Shown here: in pieces, positions 8,441 through 17,002 of the stretch
Layout of the letters: each line of letters begins with the position of its first letter
Numbering within the stretch: position 1 is the stretch's first letter
NCBI RefSeq assembly: GCF_900176335.1
Contig: NZ_FWXW01000009.1
Span: 3,437-67,436 of the forward strand
Source: Papillibacter cinnamivorans DSM 12816
GTDB lineage: Bacteria > Bacillota > Clostridia > Oscillospirales > Oscillospiraceae
Direction: 5' to 3'
Length of the DNA stretch: 64,000 nucleotides
Translations under genes and position numbers: made by a program
The notes under the pieces: model-generated
Seen by the model: only the letters and a program-made list of their open reading frames with translations
Told to the model about the DNA's origin: nothing
The model's database searches: none

Positions 8441-9481
8441 TCAGGGTACTTTCACGTATTCCGCATGCTTTTTGGATTTCATTTCCGCGCTTTGTACCAT
8501 GCCGTAAAGAACGGCCGCCGCAAGAATCGCGGAGGGAATGATGTAGGAGTAGGCTCCGGTCAGGCCGAAAACTCCCGTAAGGGGCAGAACCGTAAAGAGG
8601 ACGACGGATGTGAATGCGATCCCGGTGGCGGGCGGGTCCACCCAGCAGTCTCCGTACACGAAGAAGAGCTTTGCCACCAGATCGCCCATGAATGCGGCAA
8701 TCATACCTCCGGCAAGTCCCCAGATCAGATTGCCCCCGCTGATCAGCAGGCCGTAGGATGCGCAGAGGCTGATATGGTGCGTCACGGGGATTTTGACTCC
8801 GATCTGCACCCAGATCAGCGTGATGACGGAAAGGAAAAAAGGAATGTAAATGGCGTACGGCGCCGCCGCCGCATCCTGCATCATCCAGTAGGTAAGGCAG
8901 GCGGACCCGCCGCCGGCGGCGAGGCCGATCATGGTCTTTTCCGCCGCGGTGTTGACGTAGGGAAGCCACATGCCCGTAGAATAGACGCTCAGCCTGCCGC
9001 CAATCTTTTTGATATCAGCGGGCGTTTCCCCGAACACTTCTTTGAGTCCGCGGTCTCCGAAAATTACTTTGGCGATAATGGCAGAGGCGAAAACCGTAAG
9101 CGCCACGGTATCAACTTTGCCGGGAAATACGGCGGCAAACCCGTAGTTGAGAACATAGCCCAGCATCCCAACGAGTCCGCCGATCACCAGCACCACCGGT
9201 TTTTTCAGGCTCACGAGGGCGGTGAAGATGTCTTTTCCCGCCTCAAGATATCCCATTTTTCTTGCGAATGCCGCCGCGCCAACGCCTCCGGCAAACATGA
9301 TATGCGGCCCGTAGAAGGATCCGAACGGGATAACGCCGAGCCAGTTGAACGTTGCTCCGCACATTCCGGCGGCCACTCCGCCGATTCCGACGATCCCGAC
9401 GAAGATAAACGCCGTCAGGCCGCCGAACGCCGCGCCGAATGCTCCTCCGCAGAACGCGGCCAGCAAAGCTGTCAGATTCAT
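8441..9481 (-). CDS. Uncharacterised glycine-rich polytopic membrane protein (cassette 1)
   Basis: A 346-residue protein with about nine hydrophobic segments. Gly-rich stretches (FCGGAFGAAFGGLTAF; GIVGIGGVAAGM) occupy the first two helices. Short conserved polar loops follow (PFGSFYGPH; DCWVDPPATGIAFTS; THHISLCASYG). It is the same length as, and highly similar to, the product at 57631-58671. Both copies are adjacent to a BKACE and an SDR. I do not recognise a characterised family. Inference: a transporter for the substrate of the adjacent BKACE, since each cassette otherwise lacks an importer. The ATG follows GGAGG of the intergenic segment after the BKACE gene. Confidence 0.75.
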   Translation of the reverse strand: MNLTALLAAFCGGAFGAAFGGLTAFIFVGIVGIGGVAAGMCGATFNWLGVIPFGSFYGPHIMFAGGVGAAAFARKMGYLEAGKDIFTALVSLKKPVVLVIGGLVGMLGYVLNYGFAAVFPGKVDTVALTVFASAIIAKVIFGDRGLKEVFGETPADIKKIGGRLSVYSTGMWLPYVNTAAEKTMIGLAAGGGSACLTYWMMQDAAAAPYAIYIPFFLSVITLIWVQIGVKIPVTHHISLCASYGLLISGGNLIWGLAGGMIAAFMGDLVAKLFFVYGDCWVDPPATGIAFTSVVLFTVLPLTGVFGLTGAYSYIIPSAILAAAVLYGMVQSAEMKSKKHAEYVKVP

Positions 9482-9603
9482 GCCGGTACCTCCTTCTTAT
9501 TTTTGTTGATAAAGATGGATGCGCGGTCAGCTGAAACAACCGGCCGCGCATCTTTCCCGTGCTGGACGGGCAGATCAGAACCGCTCTTTTCGCCGCAACA
9601 GTT

Positions 9604-10620
9604 CTATTTCTTTTCCGGCAGCCCGATCATCTTGCGGTATTCGTTGGGGGTCGCCACGTCGCGGCCAAGATATCCCAGCAGCTGCTGGAAGCTTTTGAAG
9701 TGCTCGGCGTTGTTTGCGATCTTCTCGTTCCTGTGGGGCCATTTCCACACGGTGTCTTCCATGCCCACGCGGATATGCAGTCCCAGAAGGGCCGCGAAAG
9801 TGGCAAGATAGCTGGAGGCCCGGCCGGCGGCGCAGACCATGGTCACCGCCTGGTCGTCGATTTCCATGATACGGTTGTTCATATGCATCAGGCTTTCCAC
9901 CATCGCCTTCTGGTTCGGCATGGGGCTGCCGCCGGGAAGATTGGCCAGGATGATGAAGTGATACGGCTTCTGCAGAAGCCCGGTCTTGATGAGATACCGA
10001 TTGGCGTTGTCGATGTCGCCGTCGCAGTAGACTGCGATCTGGGGCTTGACGCCGAATTCCTGGCAGAGTCTCGTCTTTTCGATCATGACGTGGGGCGGCT
10101 TGCAGAACAGGGAGTCGCCGCAGTATGTAGCGACCGTGTTGATGGGGGTAACGTCCAGAAGCCCCGACTTGAGGCAGTCGATCATTTTATCCCACTCGCC
10201 GTTCTGCATGGGAACCATGCAGCCGTCGAAAACCGTCTGGGGAAATTCCTTTCTCAGGGGGTCGATCACCCTGTGAAACAGCTCCGGATCCAGCGTGTTG
10301 TATCCGTCCTTGTCCCGCACGTGAATGTGGACGATGGGTGCGCCGGCAAGGCAGGCCTCCCGCGCGGACTGGTAGATTTCTTCCGGCGTAATGGGATGGT
10401 TGGGATTGGTCCGCTTGCTGTAGAAGGAGCCCGTGATGGTTGTGGAAACGGCGATTTTGCGGGGGATGTTCCAGGCCGGCTGGACGTCGATTCCGATGCC
10501 GTACTTGGTGCCTACGGGATCGGTGATTTCCGGCAGCCCGTAAGGCATCCAGATACACTTGAACTCTTCCTGTTTCTTCAGTTCTTCAATATATGCCCAA
10601 TTTACTTTGTCGGTCGCCAT
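9604..10620 (-). CDS. Beta-keto acid cleavage enzyme (BKACE, DUF849), cassette 1
   Basis: A 338-residue TIM-barrel protein of the BKACE family, whose founder is Kce, 3-keto-5-aminohexanoate cleavage enzyme. The family condenses a beta-keto acid with acetyl-CoA to give acetoacetate plus a new acyl-CoA. The zinc-binding HIHVRD motif lies near residue 100, followed by RVIDPLRKEFP and GCMVP; the C-terminal GMEDTVWKWPH is also family-typical. The ATG at 10620 has GGAGGG seven bases upstream; an earlier in-frame ATG (10635) overlaps that site. It is a close paralogue of 58918-59940 and more distant from 28359-29357. The substrate is open; dehydrocarnitine, 3-keto-5-aminohexanoate and others are known for the family. 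Confidence 0.9.
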   Translation of the reverse strand: MATDKVNWAYIEELKKQEEFKCIWMPYGLPEITDPVGTKYGIGIDVQPAWNIPRKIAVSTTITGSFYSKRTNPNHPITPEEIYQSAREACLAGAPIVHIHVRDKDGYNTLDPELFHRVIDPLRKEFPQTVFDGCMVPMQNGEWDKMIDCLKSGLLDVTPINTVATYCGDSLFCKPPHVMIEKTRLCQEFGVKPQIAVYCDGDIDNANRYLIKTGLLQKPYHFIILANLPGGSPMPNQKAMVESLMHMNNRIMEIDDQAVTMVCAAGRASSYLATFAALLGLHIRVGMEDTVWKWPHRNEKIANNAEHFKSFQQLLGYLGRDVATPNEYRKMIGLPEKK

Positions 10621-10675
10621 TGAATAACCCTCCATTCATTCTGTTGATCGGTGTCACGCTATGTATGCTTCCGGT

Positions 10676-11509
10676 TCAGATGAGCTCTTCCAGTTCCGGC
10701 ATTAAAAGCGCGTAGTCCTTAACCATCGTGGCCGCCAGGGTCTCGCCGCCGTCCACCGGGAGCAGCGCGCCGGTGATAAAGTCTGCGTCCGGGGAGGCGA
10801 GAAACAAAGCCGCATTCGCCACGTCCTTCGTCTCCCCCCACCTGTGGAGCGAGATCATGTCGGTAACCCTCTGCCGGAATTCCGGATTGCCGTAGCTGTA
10901 CGTTGTCAGGGAGGTTTTGGAATAGGTGGGGCAGATTCCGTTAACGGTCACACCGACTCCGCCGTACTCGATGGCCAGACACCAGGTGAGGTCCGCCAGG
11001 GCGCCCTTAGTGGCATTGTACGGGGTTTGCCCGGGCGTTCCTCTCAGGCCCGCTGTGGAAACCATGTTGACGATTTTCCCGCTTTTCTTCGGCACAAAAG
11101 TCTTGAGAGCCTCTTTACAGCACATCCAGGTTCCTCTCAGATTCACGGCAATGACGGCGTCCACGTCGGACATCGGAATCTTGTAGAACGCGCCGCCCCG
11201 GAAAATTCCGGCGTTGTTCACCAGGATATCGATGGTTCCAAAGTGATCCACCGCTTTTCCGAAAGCGGCGATGACGTCTGTTTCCTTTGAAATGTCGCAC
11301 TTGACAAAAATAGCTTCCCCGCCCCTGTCGCGGATGAGCTGATCGGTATAAACCTCCGGAGTATCGTCATACCCGCCTGTCAAAGCCTCGTGCTGAATAT
11401 CCAGACATACAACCCTCGCGCCTTCCTGCGCAAATTTGAGAGAGATTGCGCGCCCGAATCCGGATCCCGCCCCGGTGACTACCGCGATCTTTCCATCCAG
11501 TTTTCCCAT
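10676..11509 (-). CDS. SDR-family NAD(P)-dependent dehydrogenase (cassette 1)
   Basis: A 277-residue classical short-chain dehydrogenase. It shows the cofactor motif TGAGSGFG (residues 12-19), NNAGIF, the catalytic serine in MVSTAG and YNATK carrying the Tyr-Lys pair, then a C-terminal ITGALLPVDGGE. Placed first in the transcript with the BKACE, it probably oxidises a beta-hydroxy acid to the beta-keto acid that BKACE cleaves; that role is inferred from context. It is a paralogue of 59997-60809. The start is ATG with AAAGGAGG upstream, 55 bases behind a consensus promoter. Confidence 0.88.
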   Translation of the reverse strand: MGKLDGKIAVVTGAGSGFGRAISLKFAQEGARVVCLDIQHEALTGGYDDTPEVYTDQLIRDRGGEAIFVKCDISKETDVIAAFGKAVDHFGTIDILVNNAGIFRGGAFYKIPMSDVDAVIAVNLRGTWMCCKEALKTFVPKKSGKIVNMVSTAGLRGTPGQTPYNATKGALADLTWCLAIEYGGVGVTVNGICPTYSKTSLTTYSYGNPEFRQRVTDMISLHRWGETKDVANAALFLASPDADFITGALLPVDGGETLAATMVKDYALLMPELEELI

Positions 11510-11563
11510 TTGTTAATCCTCCTTTATTATTTCTGGTATTCTTTATTTATCTGTTGTGCTTAA

Positions 11564-11592
11564 ATTATAAGTAATCATTAAATCATTGTCAA
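11564..11592 (-). promoter_or_regulatory. Consensus sigma-A promoter of cassette 1
   Basis: On the minus strand TTGACA (11587-11592), a 17-base spacer and TATAAT (11564-11569), a perfect match to consensus. The spacer and flank carry TTTAATGATTACTTAT and ATTTAAGC, similar to the TTAAT elements of cassette 2 promoters, and are candidate operators for the XRE-cupin regulators. Confidence 0.85.
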
Positions 11593-11616
11593 TACCTTTT
11601 TGAAAATATATTTAAA

Positions 11617-11658
11617 ATCCGAGGCGGCATACGGTTGTAGTCGTATGCCGCCTCGGAT
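11617..11658 (-). terminator. Terminator of the metallo-hydrolase operon
   Basis: A 17-bp perfect stem (ATCCGAGGCGGCATACG) with an eight-base loop. On the minus strand it runs into TTTTAAATATATTTT. It lies between the hydrolase stop and the cassette 1 promoter. Confidence 0.8.
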
Positions 11659-11744
11659 TGGTCAAACAGAATAAATACTATGGAATACGTTAAACGGTGC
11701 GCTTTCCTGTTGCCGGCCGCGCTCCGTTATAATCGCGCTTATTC

Positions 11745-12593
11745 TCAGATCTCCGCTGTGTCCCCGGTCTGGAAATAGTGGAGCCGGTCCCCCAGGTTCT
11801 TCTTCAGCTCTTCAAAGGCGGCCAGTCCCGTGCAGTGCCCGGTATAGACCTGATTAACGCCCAGCTCGATGAGCCGGCCGCACACAGCCTTCACATATTC
11901 CGGCGTGCAGTTCATAAGATGCGTCCCGTTTGCCTGATCGGTCCTCATCATATGAAACCCCCCGAACACGTGAGTGATCCGTTTCCCGGGAAACTCACGG
12001 AGCGCGTTAGTCGTGATGTTGGCGATGCCCCTGTGGCTGCAGCTGTTGAACAGAACCAGCGAGTCTCCGTTTTCCATCACGAGACTCTGCTCGTGGAGAT
12101 ACCGGTCCGGCACAAGCTTCCCGTCCAGCTCCTCCAGCAGGTTCCTGCTGTGGCCCGCGTACCGCGGATCCTCCTCCCCGTCGGGGACCAGCCAGACCCC
12201 CGGGTCCAGCGATACTTTGCCCTCCACAAAACGGAACCGGTCCGGAAACTCCTCGAAAATCCCCTTCCGCTGGCCGATATACCGCGCCGAGTCGCCGTCC
12301 TCGGCGTAATACTGTCCGTTCTGCGCCTCCTTGCGGATATAGACCTTCGCCTTGTGGTTTACGGAAAAGAAGTCGTCCATCCCGCCGATGTGGTCGTAAT
12401 GATCGTGGGAAATGATCGCCGTGTCCACATCCTCCAGGGGGACCCCCAGCTTGAGGGCGTTCCGAAGAAAGGCGCCGTGGGCCCCGGTGTCCAGAAGATA
12501 CCGGCGCCCCCGGTATTCGATGTACAGCGACAGCCCGTGCTCCGATTCCAGGTTTCCCGGAGCGCAGTTTTCCACCAGCGCGGATATCTTCAA
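11745..12593 (-). CDS. Metallo-beta-lactamase-fold hydrolase, COG1237 type
   Basis: A 282-residue MBL-fold protein. The metal motif ISHDHYDHIGG is near residue 65, with further ligands in SCSHRG and GGFHMM, and the C-terminus has TGHCTG. COG1237 members resemble the 7,8-dihydropterin-6-methyl-4-(beta-D-ribofuranosyl)-aminobenzene-5-phosphate synthase of methanogens, but their bacterial function is unclear. The start is TTG, with AAAGGGG about nine bases upstream. It follows the cysteine desulfurase by 21 bases on the same strand and is probably co-transcribed. Confidence 0.82.
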   Translation of the reverse strand: MKISALVENCAPGNLESEHGLSLYIEYRGRRYLLDTGAHGAFLRNALKLGVPLEDVDTAIISHDHYDHIGGMDDFFSVNHKAKVYIRKEAQNGQYYAEDGDSARYIGQRKGIFEEFPDRFRFVEGKVSLDPGVWLVPDGEEDPRYAGHSRNLLEELDGKLVPDRYLHEQSLVMENGDSLVLFNSCSHRGIANITTNALREFPGKRITHVFGGFHMMRTDQANGTHLMNCTPEYVKAVCGRLIELGVNQVYTGHCTGLAAFEELKKNLGDRLHYFQTGDTAEI

Positions 12594-12614
12594 TAAAATC
12601 TTCCCCTTTCGTGG

Positions 12615-13745
12615 TTATCTGGCCGGCAGCAGGGTCTCCTTCGCCTTCTTCAGCGCACGGCAGAATGCGTCGATATCCTCCCGCGTGTTTTCCGGGCAGA
12701 AGCTCACCCGTATGGCGCCTTTTGCCGTCTTCGGCGGCAGTTTCATGGCCGCGATTACGTGGCTGGGCTTTCCTTTGTGACAGGCCGAACCCGCCGAAAC
12801 GCAGACGCCCTCTTCCCCCAGAAATCTCACCAGTGTTTCGCTGGGATATCCCGGCAGAGAAATGCTCAGGATATGAGGCGCCCCTCCCCGGCCGATCCTC
12901 TTCGCCTCGGGGACCTCCGATGCCAGCCTTTCCAGGGTGTACGCCTTCAACGCCTCCATAACTCGGATGTGCTCCTCCAGATGCTCCTTGCCGTAACGGC
13001 AGGCTGCGGCGAAACCCGCGATCTGGGCCGTTGCCTCCGTTCCCGGACGAAGACCGCCCTCCTGCCCGCCGCCGAAAATAAGCGGACGCAGCCGGACGCC
13101 TTCCCGGATATAGAGCGCCCCGATCCCCTTGGGTCCGCCGATCTTATGGGCGCTGACGGAGATCAGGTCCGCTCCCAGGTCCTTCGCCGAAAAGGGCACC
13201 TTTAAAAACCCCTGCACCGCGTCGGTGTGCAGCAGCGCGCCGCTTCCTTTCCGGCGCAGGACTTCTGCTATTTCCGGGATCTTCGTCACGGCCCCGGTCT
13301 CGTTGTTCACCATCATGGCAGATACCAGAAAGGTGTCCTCCCGCAGCGCCTGCTCCACCGCCCCGGCGGAAACGCCCCCGTCGTCGTCCGGCGGCAGGTA
13401 GGTGACCTCGAAGCCCCGTCCTTCCAACTCCTTGGCGGTATTCAATACCGCCGAGTGCTCCACGGCGGTGGTGATGATATGCCCCCGGCGGCGCCCCTGG
13501 GCCGTTCCGAACAGCGCCCAGTTGTCGCTCTCGGTGCCTCCCGAAGTGAAGATCAGTTCCTCCGGCAGGCACCCCAGTGCCTCGGCCACAATCGATCTGC
13601 TTTTCCCGACAAGTGCAGCGGCCCGCAGTCCCATGGGGTGCAGCGAGGATGGGTTTCCGTAATCCTCTGTCATGACCTTTGCCATGCTCTCCGCCGCAAC
13701 GGGATACGTCCGGGTGGTGGCCGCGTTGTCCAGATAGAAAATCAT
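12615..13745 (-). CDS. Cysteine desulfurase, NifS/IscS-like
   Basis: A 376-residue class V aminotransferase-fold enzyme, which removes sulfur from cysteine for Fe-S cluster or thiolated tRNA synthesis. YLDNAATT opens the protein, the PLP lysine is in SVSAHKIGGPKG (about residue 200), and the persulfide cysteine is in SAGSACHKG (about 325). The ATG at 13745 gives the family N-terminus MIFYLDNAATT with GGAG upstream; the longer in-frame extension is not credible. Sulfur supply fits the many Fe-S and radical SAM enzymes nearby, including MtaB. Confidence 0.92.
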   Translation of the reverse strand: MIFYLDNAATTRTYPVAAESMAKVMTEDYGNPSSLHPMGLRAAALVGKSRSIVAEALGCLPEELIFTSGGTESDNWALFGTAQGRRRGHIITTAVEHSAVLNTAKELEGRGFEVTYLPPDDDGGVSAGAVEQALREDTFLVSAMMVNNETGAVTKIPEIAEVLRRKGSGALLHTDAVQGFLKVPFSAKDLGADLISVSAHKIGGPKGIGALYIREGVRLRPLIFGGGQEGGLRPGTEATAQIAGFAAACRYGKEHLEEHIRVMEALKAYTLERLASEVPEAKRIGRGGAPHILSISLPGYPSETLVRFLGEEGVCVSAGSACHKGKPSHVIAAMKLPPKTAKGAIRVSFCPENTREDIDAFCRALKKAKETLLPAR

Positions 13746-13846
13746 ACTTTCAGGGATCTCCTTTTCTTGTTCTGCGCGCTGCTGGTTACCTCCGGCTGCA
13801 CCCTGCTGCCGGGGGTAATGGGGCATCCTTCCCCGGTAAAGTAAGA

Positions 13847-14104
13847 TTACTCCGCTGCCTGCTTCTGCTCCGGGAGGGCAAACTGCTTAACCGTCTCGTA
13901 AAACCGAGCGGCCTGCTCTTCCGTGCCGTGCACCTCTACATGAATGGGCTTAGAGAGATCGATGCTGAAAATGCCCATGATGGACTTGGCGTCCACCACA
14001 TACCGGCCGGACACCACGTCGATGTCGCAGTCTTGCCGGGTGGTGGCGTTGACAAAGAGCTTGACGTCATGGATCGAGCCCAGGACGATGTCGAAAGAAC
14101 GCAT
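13847..14104 (-). CDS. HPr-like protein without a canonical phosphorylation loop
   Basis: An 85-residue protein with HPr fold features: an open N-terminal strand, then SGRYVVDAKSIMGIFSIDLS, where the Ser46-type regulatory serine region is kept. The active-site loop, normally GIHARPA, reads SIHDVKLF, so the Arg and Pro that support phosphohistidine are missing and PTS phosphotransfer is doubtful. Such variants are common in Clostridia and resemble Crh in having regulatory rather than transport roles. The start is ATG at 14104, with GGGAGG seven bases upstream; the ATG at 14110 is too close to that site. Confidence 0.8.
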   Translation of the reverse strand: MRSFDIVLGSIHDVKLFVNATTRQDCDIDVVSGRYVVDAKSIMGIFSIDLSKPIHVEVHGTEEQAARFYETVKQFALPEQKQAAE

Positions 14105-14269
14105 ATGCATGCCTCCCGTTTCATTTCTGTACAGGCCGGGAACGATTGTGTATAATGGTTACGCGCCGTCCCGTTATGCCCTCATTATAAAGCAACTGCG
14201 CCATGAAATGCAATTGCTTTCCATTTTACAGAAAAATCCCCTCGGTCCGGCGGCGTGAAAGAGGAACCA

Positions 14270-15556
14270 ATGAAAGTCGGAATCTACACTCTCGGGTGCA
14301 AGGTAAACCAATTTGAAACTCAGGCCCTGGAAAGCGAGCTTGTTTCCCGGGGCCATGAGCTCGTCCCCTTCGACGCTCCGGCGGACGCCTATATCGTCAA
14401 CACCTGTACCGTCACCGCCTCGAGCGACAAAAAATCCCGTCAGGCCATCCGCCGGGCAAAGCGCCAAAACCCTGACGCTTTCGTGGCCGTCTGCGGCTGC
14501 TATTCCCAAATAAGCCCCGGCGCCGTCCGGCTTCTGGACGCAGATCTCGTTACGGGAACCGGAGACAGGTGCGCTTTTATAAAGCTCCTGGAGGAAGGCT
14601 TCGCCTCCCGGCTCCCCTTGGTGCATGTCCCCGACGTCATGCGCCGCGGGCCCTTTGAAGCTCTGCCCGCCGGCGGGCTTTCCGGCCGGACCCGGGCGAT
14701 GCTCAAGGTGGAGGACGGCTGCGTCAATTTTTGCTCCTACTGTATCATACCCCACGCCCGGGGACCGGTCCGCTCTCTGCCCATGGACGAGGCGCTCCGG
14801 GAGACCCGGAGGCTCCGGGAAGAGGGTTACCGGGAGCTGGTGATCACCGGGATCGAAATCTCCTCCTACGGCGCCGATTTTCACGACGGCACGGGGCTTG
14901 CCGATCTCACCGGTGCGGTCTGCCGGGAGGCGGGGGACGTGCGCGTCCGCCTGGGCTCGCTGGAGCCCAGAACCCTCACGGAGGAGTTCTGCGCCAGGCT
15001 CGCTCCCCTTCCCAACCTCTGCCCCCAGTTTCACCTTTCCCTCCAGAGCGGCTGCGACGATACCCTCCGGCGGATGAACCGAAAGTATGACACGGCCCGG
15101 TTTTCCCGCTCCGTGGAGCTTCTGCGCGCTCATTTCGACGATCCTGCGGTAACCACGGACCTGATCGTGGGCTTTCCCGGGGAAACCGAGAGCGAATTTG
15201 AAGAAACCCTGGCCTTTATCCGAAAATGCGCCTTTTCCGCCATGCATATCTTCCCCTATTCCCCAAGATCCGGCACCCCCGCCGCCGAAATGGAGAACCA
15301 GGTGCCGAGGGCCGTCAAGGAGGAGCGTGCCCGCCGCGCTCAGGCTCTGGCGGAAACCCTCCGGGACGGATATCTCTCGCGTTGTCTGGGCCGGGTTTAT
15401 CCCGTCCTGTTCGAGTCGGAGGCTGGGGGCGTCTCCCGGGGCCATGCCCCCAATTATGCCGAGGTGGAGGTCCTGTCTTCGGGCCTGCACAACCGGGTTT
15501 TGCCCGTCCGGATGGAATCCGCGGAAAACGGCATCCTCCGGGGAAGGCTGTTATAA
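14270..15556 (+). CDS. mtaB: tRNA (ms2t6A37) methylthiotransferase MtaB
   Basis: A 428-residue radical SAM methylthiotransferase. The N-terminal UPF0004 domain has three cluster cysteines (TLGCKVNQ, NTCTVT, CGCYSQ). The radical SAM motif is CVNFCSYC (near residue 148), and a C-terminal TRAM-like part follows. MtaB adds the 2-methylthio group to t6A37 of ANN-decoding tRNAs. The short spacing NQFETQALE after the first cysteine is of MtaB rather than MiaB type. The ATG at 14270 with AGAGGA is favoured over a GTG at 14255. Confidence 0.93.
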   Translation: MKVGIYTLGCKVNQFETQALESELVSRGHELVPFDAPADAYIVNTCTVTASSDKKSRQAIRRAKRQNPDAFVAVCGCYSQISPGAVRLLDADLVTGTGDRCAFIKLLEEGFASRLPLVHVPDVMRRGPFEALPAGGLSGRTRAMLKVEDGCVNFCSYCIIPHARGPVRSLPMDEALRETRRLREEGYRELVITGIEISSYGADFHDGTGLADLTGAVCREAGDVRVRLGSLEPRTLTEEFCARLAPLPNLCPQFHLSLQSGCDDTLRRMNRKYDTARFSRSVELLRAHFDDPAVTTDLIVGFPGETESEFEETLAFIRKCAFSAMHIFPYSPRSGTPAAEMENQVPRAVKEERARRAQALAETLRDGYLSRCLGRVYPVLFESEAGGVSRGHAPNYAEVEVLSSGLHNRVLPVRMESAENGILRGRLL

Positions 15557-15562
15557 TGAATT

Positions 15563-15599
15563 ACGTGGGGAAGACCTGTGTTTCAGATCTTCCCCACGT
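15563..15599 (+). terminator. Hairpin after mtaB
   Basis: A 12-bp stem (ACGTGGGGAAGA) with a 13-base loop starts seven bases after the stop codon. There is no T-run, so it may be a weak terminator or an RNA-stabilising hairpin. A second small hairpin, GGCGGGT/ACCCGCC, lies about 80 bases further. The remaining 15600-15778 shows no gene. Confidence 0.5.
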
Positions 15600-15778
15600 G
15601 TCTGATACTAATTTGCGATAGAAACGATGAAAATAAAAATCGAGGCTGTTTTTCGTCCCGCAAGGCAGACGACGCCGGCGGGTTCTATACCCGCCAAAGA
15701 GGATAACAACCCGGGGCGGAAGCCAGGCCGATTTTATCATTGTGTTCATCGCATATCCGTATTATTTCAGAAGGTATA

Positions 15779-16741
15779 TTACAGCTTCTTGTGAATCCTC
15801 AGGAGTTCCACCAGGGTCTGGTCCCTGAATCTGGCGACCTCGGCGCTGGTGTTGCCGAATTCCTTATCCCGGTTTTTCATTTCTTCCAGTACGCCTGCCA
15901 TGGCCTTATCGCTCCAGCCGTCCGGAAGGTCCTTGGCATCGGACATGTCGTTGTACCAGAGGCCAATGGTCGGGCGGATGAAGTCCAGCAGATGCTTGAG
16001 CCCGCCTTCGCCCCCTCCCAGATGCCAGATCAGGTTGGGGCCCAGGATGCCGTAACGGAGGCCCGGCCCGAACAGGCAGGCTTTGTCCACGTCCTCAACG
16101 GTGCACACGCCCCGGTTTACGATCTCGATGACCTCCCGGTACAGCGCCGCCTGCAGGCGGTTGGCGATGAAGCCCAGGATCTCCTTCTTCAGAATGACGG
16201 GTTCCTTGCCGATGGCCTTGTAGAGTTCGCACGCGGTCTCCAGCACCTCGTCTTTGGTCTTTTCGCCTTTGGCCAGCTCCACCAGGGGAATCAGATGGGG
16301 CGGATTGTAGGGGTGCGCCCCCACGCACCTGTCGGCGTATTCGGAATATTTGGAGATTTCCGAAATGAGCAGGCCCGAGGTGCTGCTGGCGTAAATCGCA
16401 TCCCGGGGAGCGACCTTGTCGACTTGTGCCAGTATGCCCTGCTTGATTTCATAATTTTCCGGTCCGTTCTCCTGAATGAACTGGACGTCGCCCAGCGCTT
16501 TCATGTCGGTCGTCAAGGTGACCCGGTCCAGTGCCGCCTGGACCTCCTCCTTGTTGAAGACGCCGCACTCGGAGAGAAAATCCAGGTTGTCCTTGATGTT
16601 TTTCTTCGCTTTTTCCAGCATGGGCTCGCTGATGTCGTACAGAACCACGGGGTATCCCTTCATGCAGGAATTGGTGGCCCAGCTGGAACCGATGGTTCCC
16701 GCACCTATGCAGGCGACTTTCTTGATGCCGGATATGCTCAT
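15779..16741 (-). CDS. 3-hydroxyacyl-CoA / L-carnitine dehydrogenase-like enzyme
   Basis: A 320-residue protein of the 3-hydroxyacyl-CoA dehydrogenase superfamily. The Rossmann motif is GAGTIGSSWA (residues 13-22); the catalytic region is ASSTSGLLISE with GAHPYNPPHLIPLVE, and FIANRLQAALYRE opens the C-terminal helical domain. The block GPGLRYGILGPNLIWHLGGGEGG is typical of the L-carnitine dehydrogenase and lambda-crystallin branch rather than true fatty-acid HADs. A carnitine dehydrogenase would make 3-dehydrocarnitine, a known BKACE substrate, and three BKACE genes lie in this window. The start is ATG with GGGAGGAAG upstream. Confidence 0.8.
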   Translation of the reverse strand: MSISGIKKVACIGAGTIGSSWATNSCMKGYPVVLYDISEPMLEKAKKNIKDNLDFLSECGVFNKEEVQAALDRVTLTTDMKALGDVQFIQENGPENYEIKQGILAQVDKVAPRDAIYASSTSGLLISEISKYSEYADRCVGAHPYNPPHLIPLVELAKGEKTKDEVLETACELYKAIGKEPVILKKEILGFIANRLQAALYREVIEIVNRGVCTVEDVDKACLFGPGLRYGILGPNLIWHLGGGEGGLKHLLDFIRPTIGLWYNDMSDAKDLPDGWSDKAMAGVLEEMKNRDKEFGNTSAEVARFRDQTLVELLRIHKKL

Positions 16742-16886
16742 TTTTCTTCCTCCCTGTTTTAGATTGGAGCCCTGACCCTCGTCTGTTGGGAATGCCTCTC
16801 CAAACGGCGATTGCCTTGCCTCCTTCTAAGCCTTTGCATTTTTATTATTTAAGCAATATACATGCCAAAAATATAACGGCAACCAT

Positions 16887-16921
16887 ACGCCCGGGGGCAC
16901 CTTTTCGGTGCCCCCGGGCGT
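16887..16921. terminator. Strong GC-rich hairpin between the sigma-54 activator and the dehydrogenase gene
   Basis: A 15-bp perfect stem (ACGCCCGGGGGCACC) with loop TTTTC. It lies downstream of the minus-strand activator gene and upstream of the dehydrogenase gene, so it separates the two units. Confidence 0.75.
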
Positions 16922-17002
16922 TTCCGTTTGCTTATGTTGTTAAAGAAAGGGGAAATATGTTCGCTCCGGCAAACGGACCGAAAAACCGAATCTCTCCGTC
17001 TG

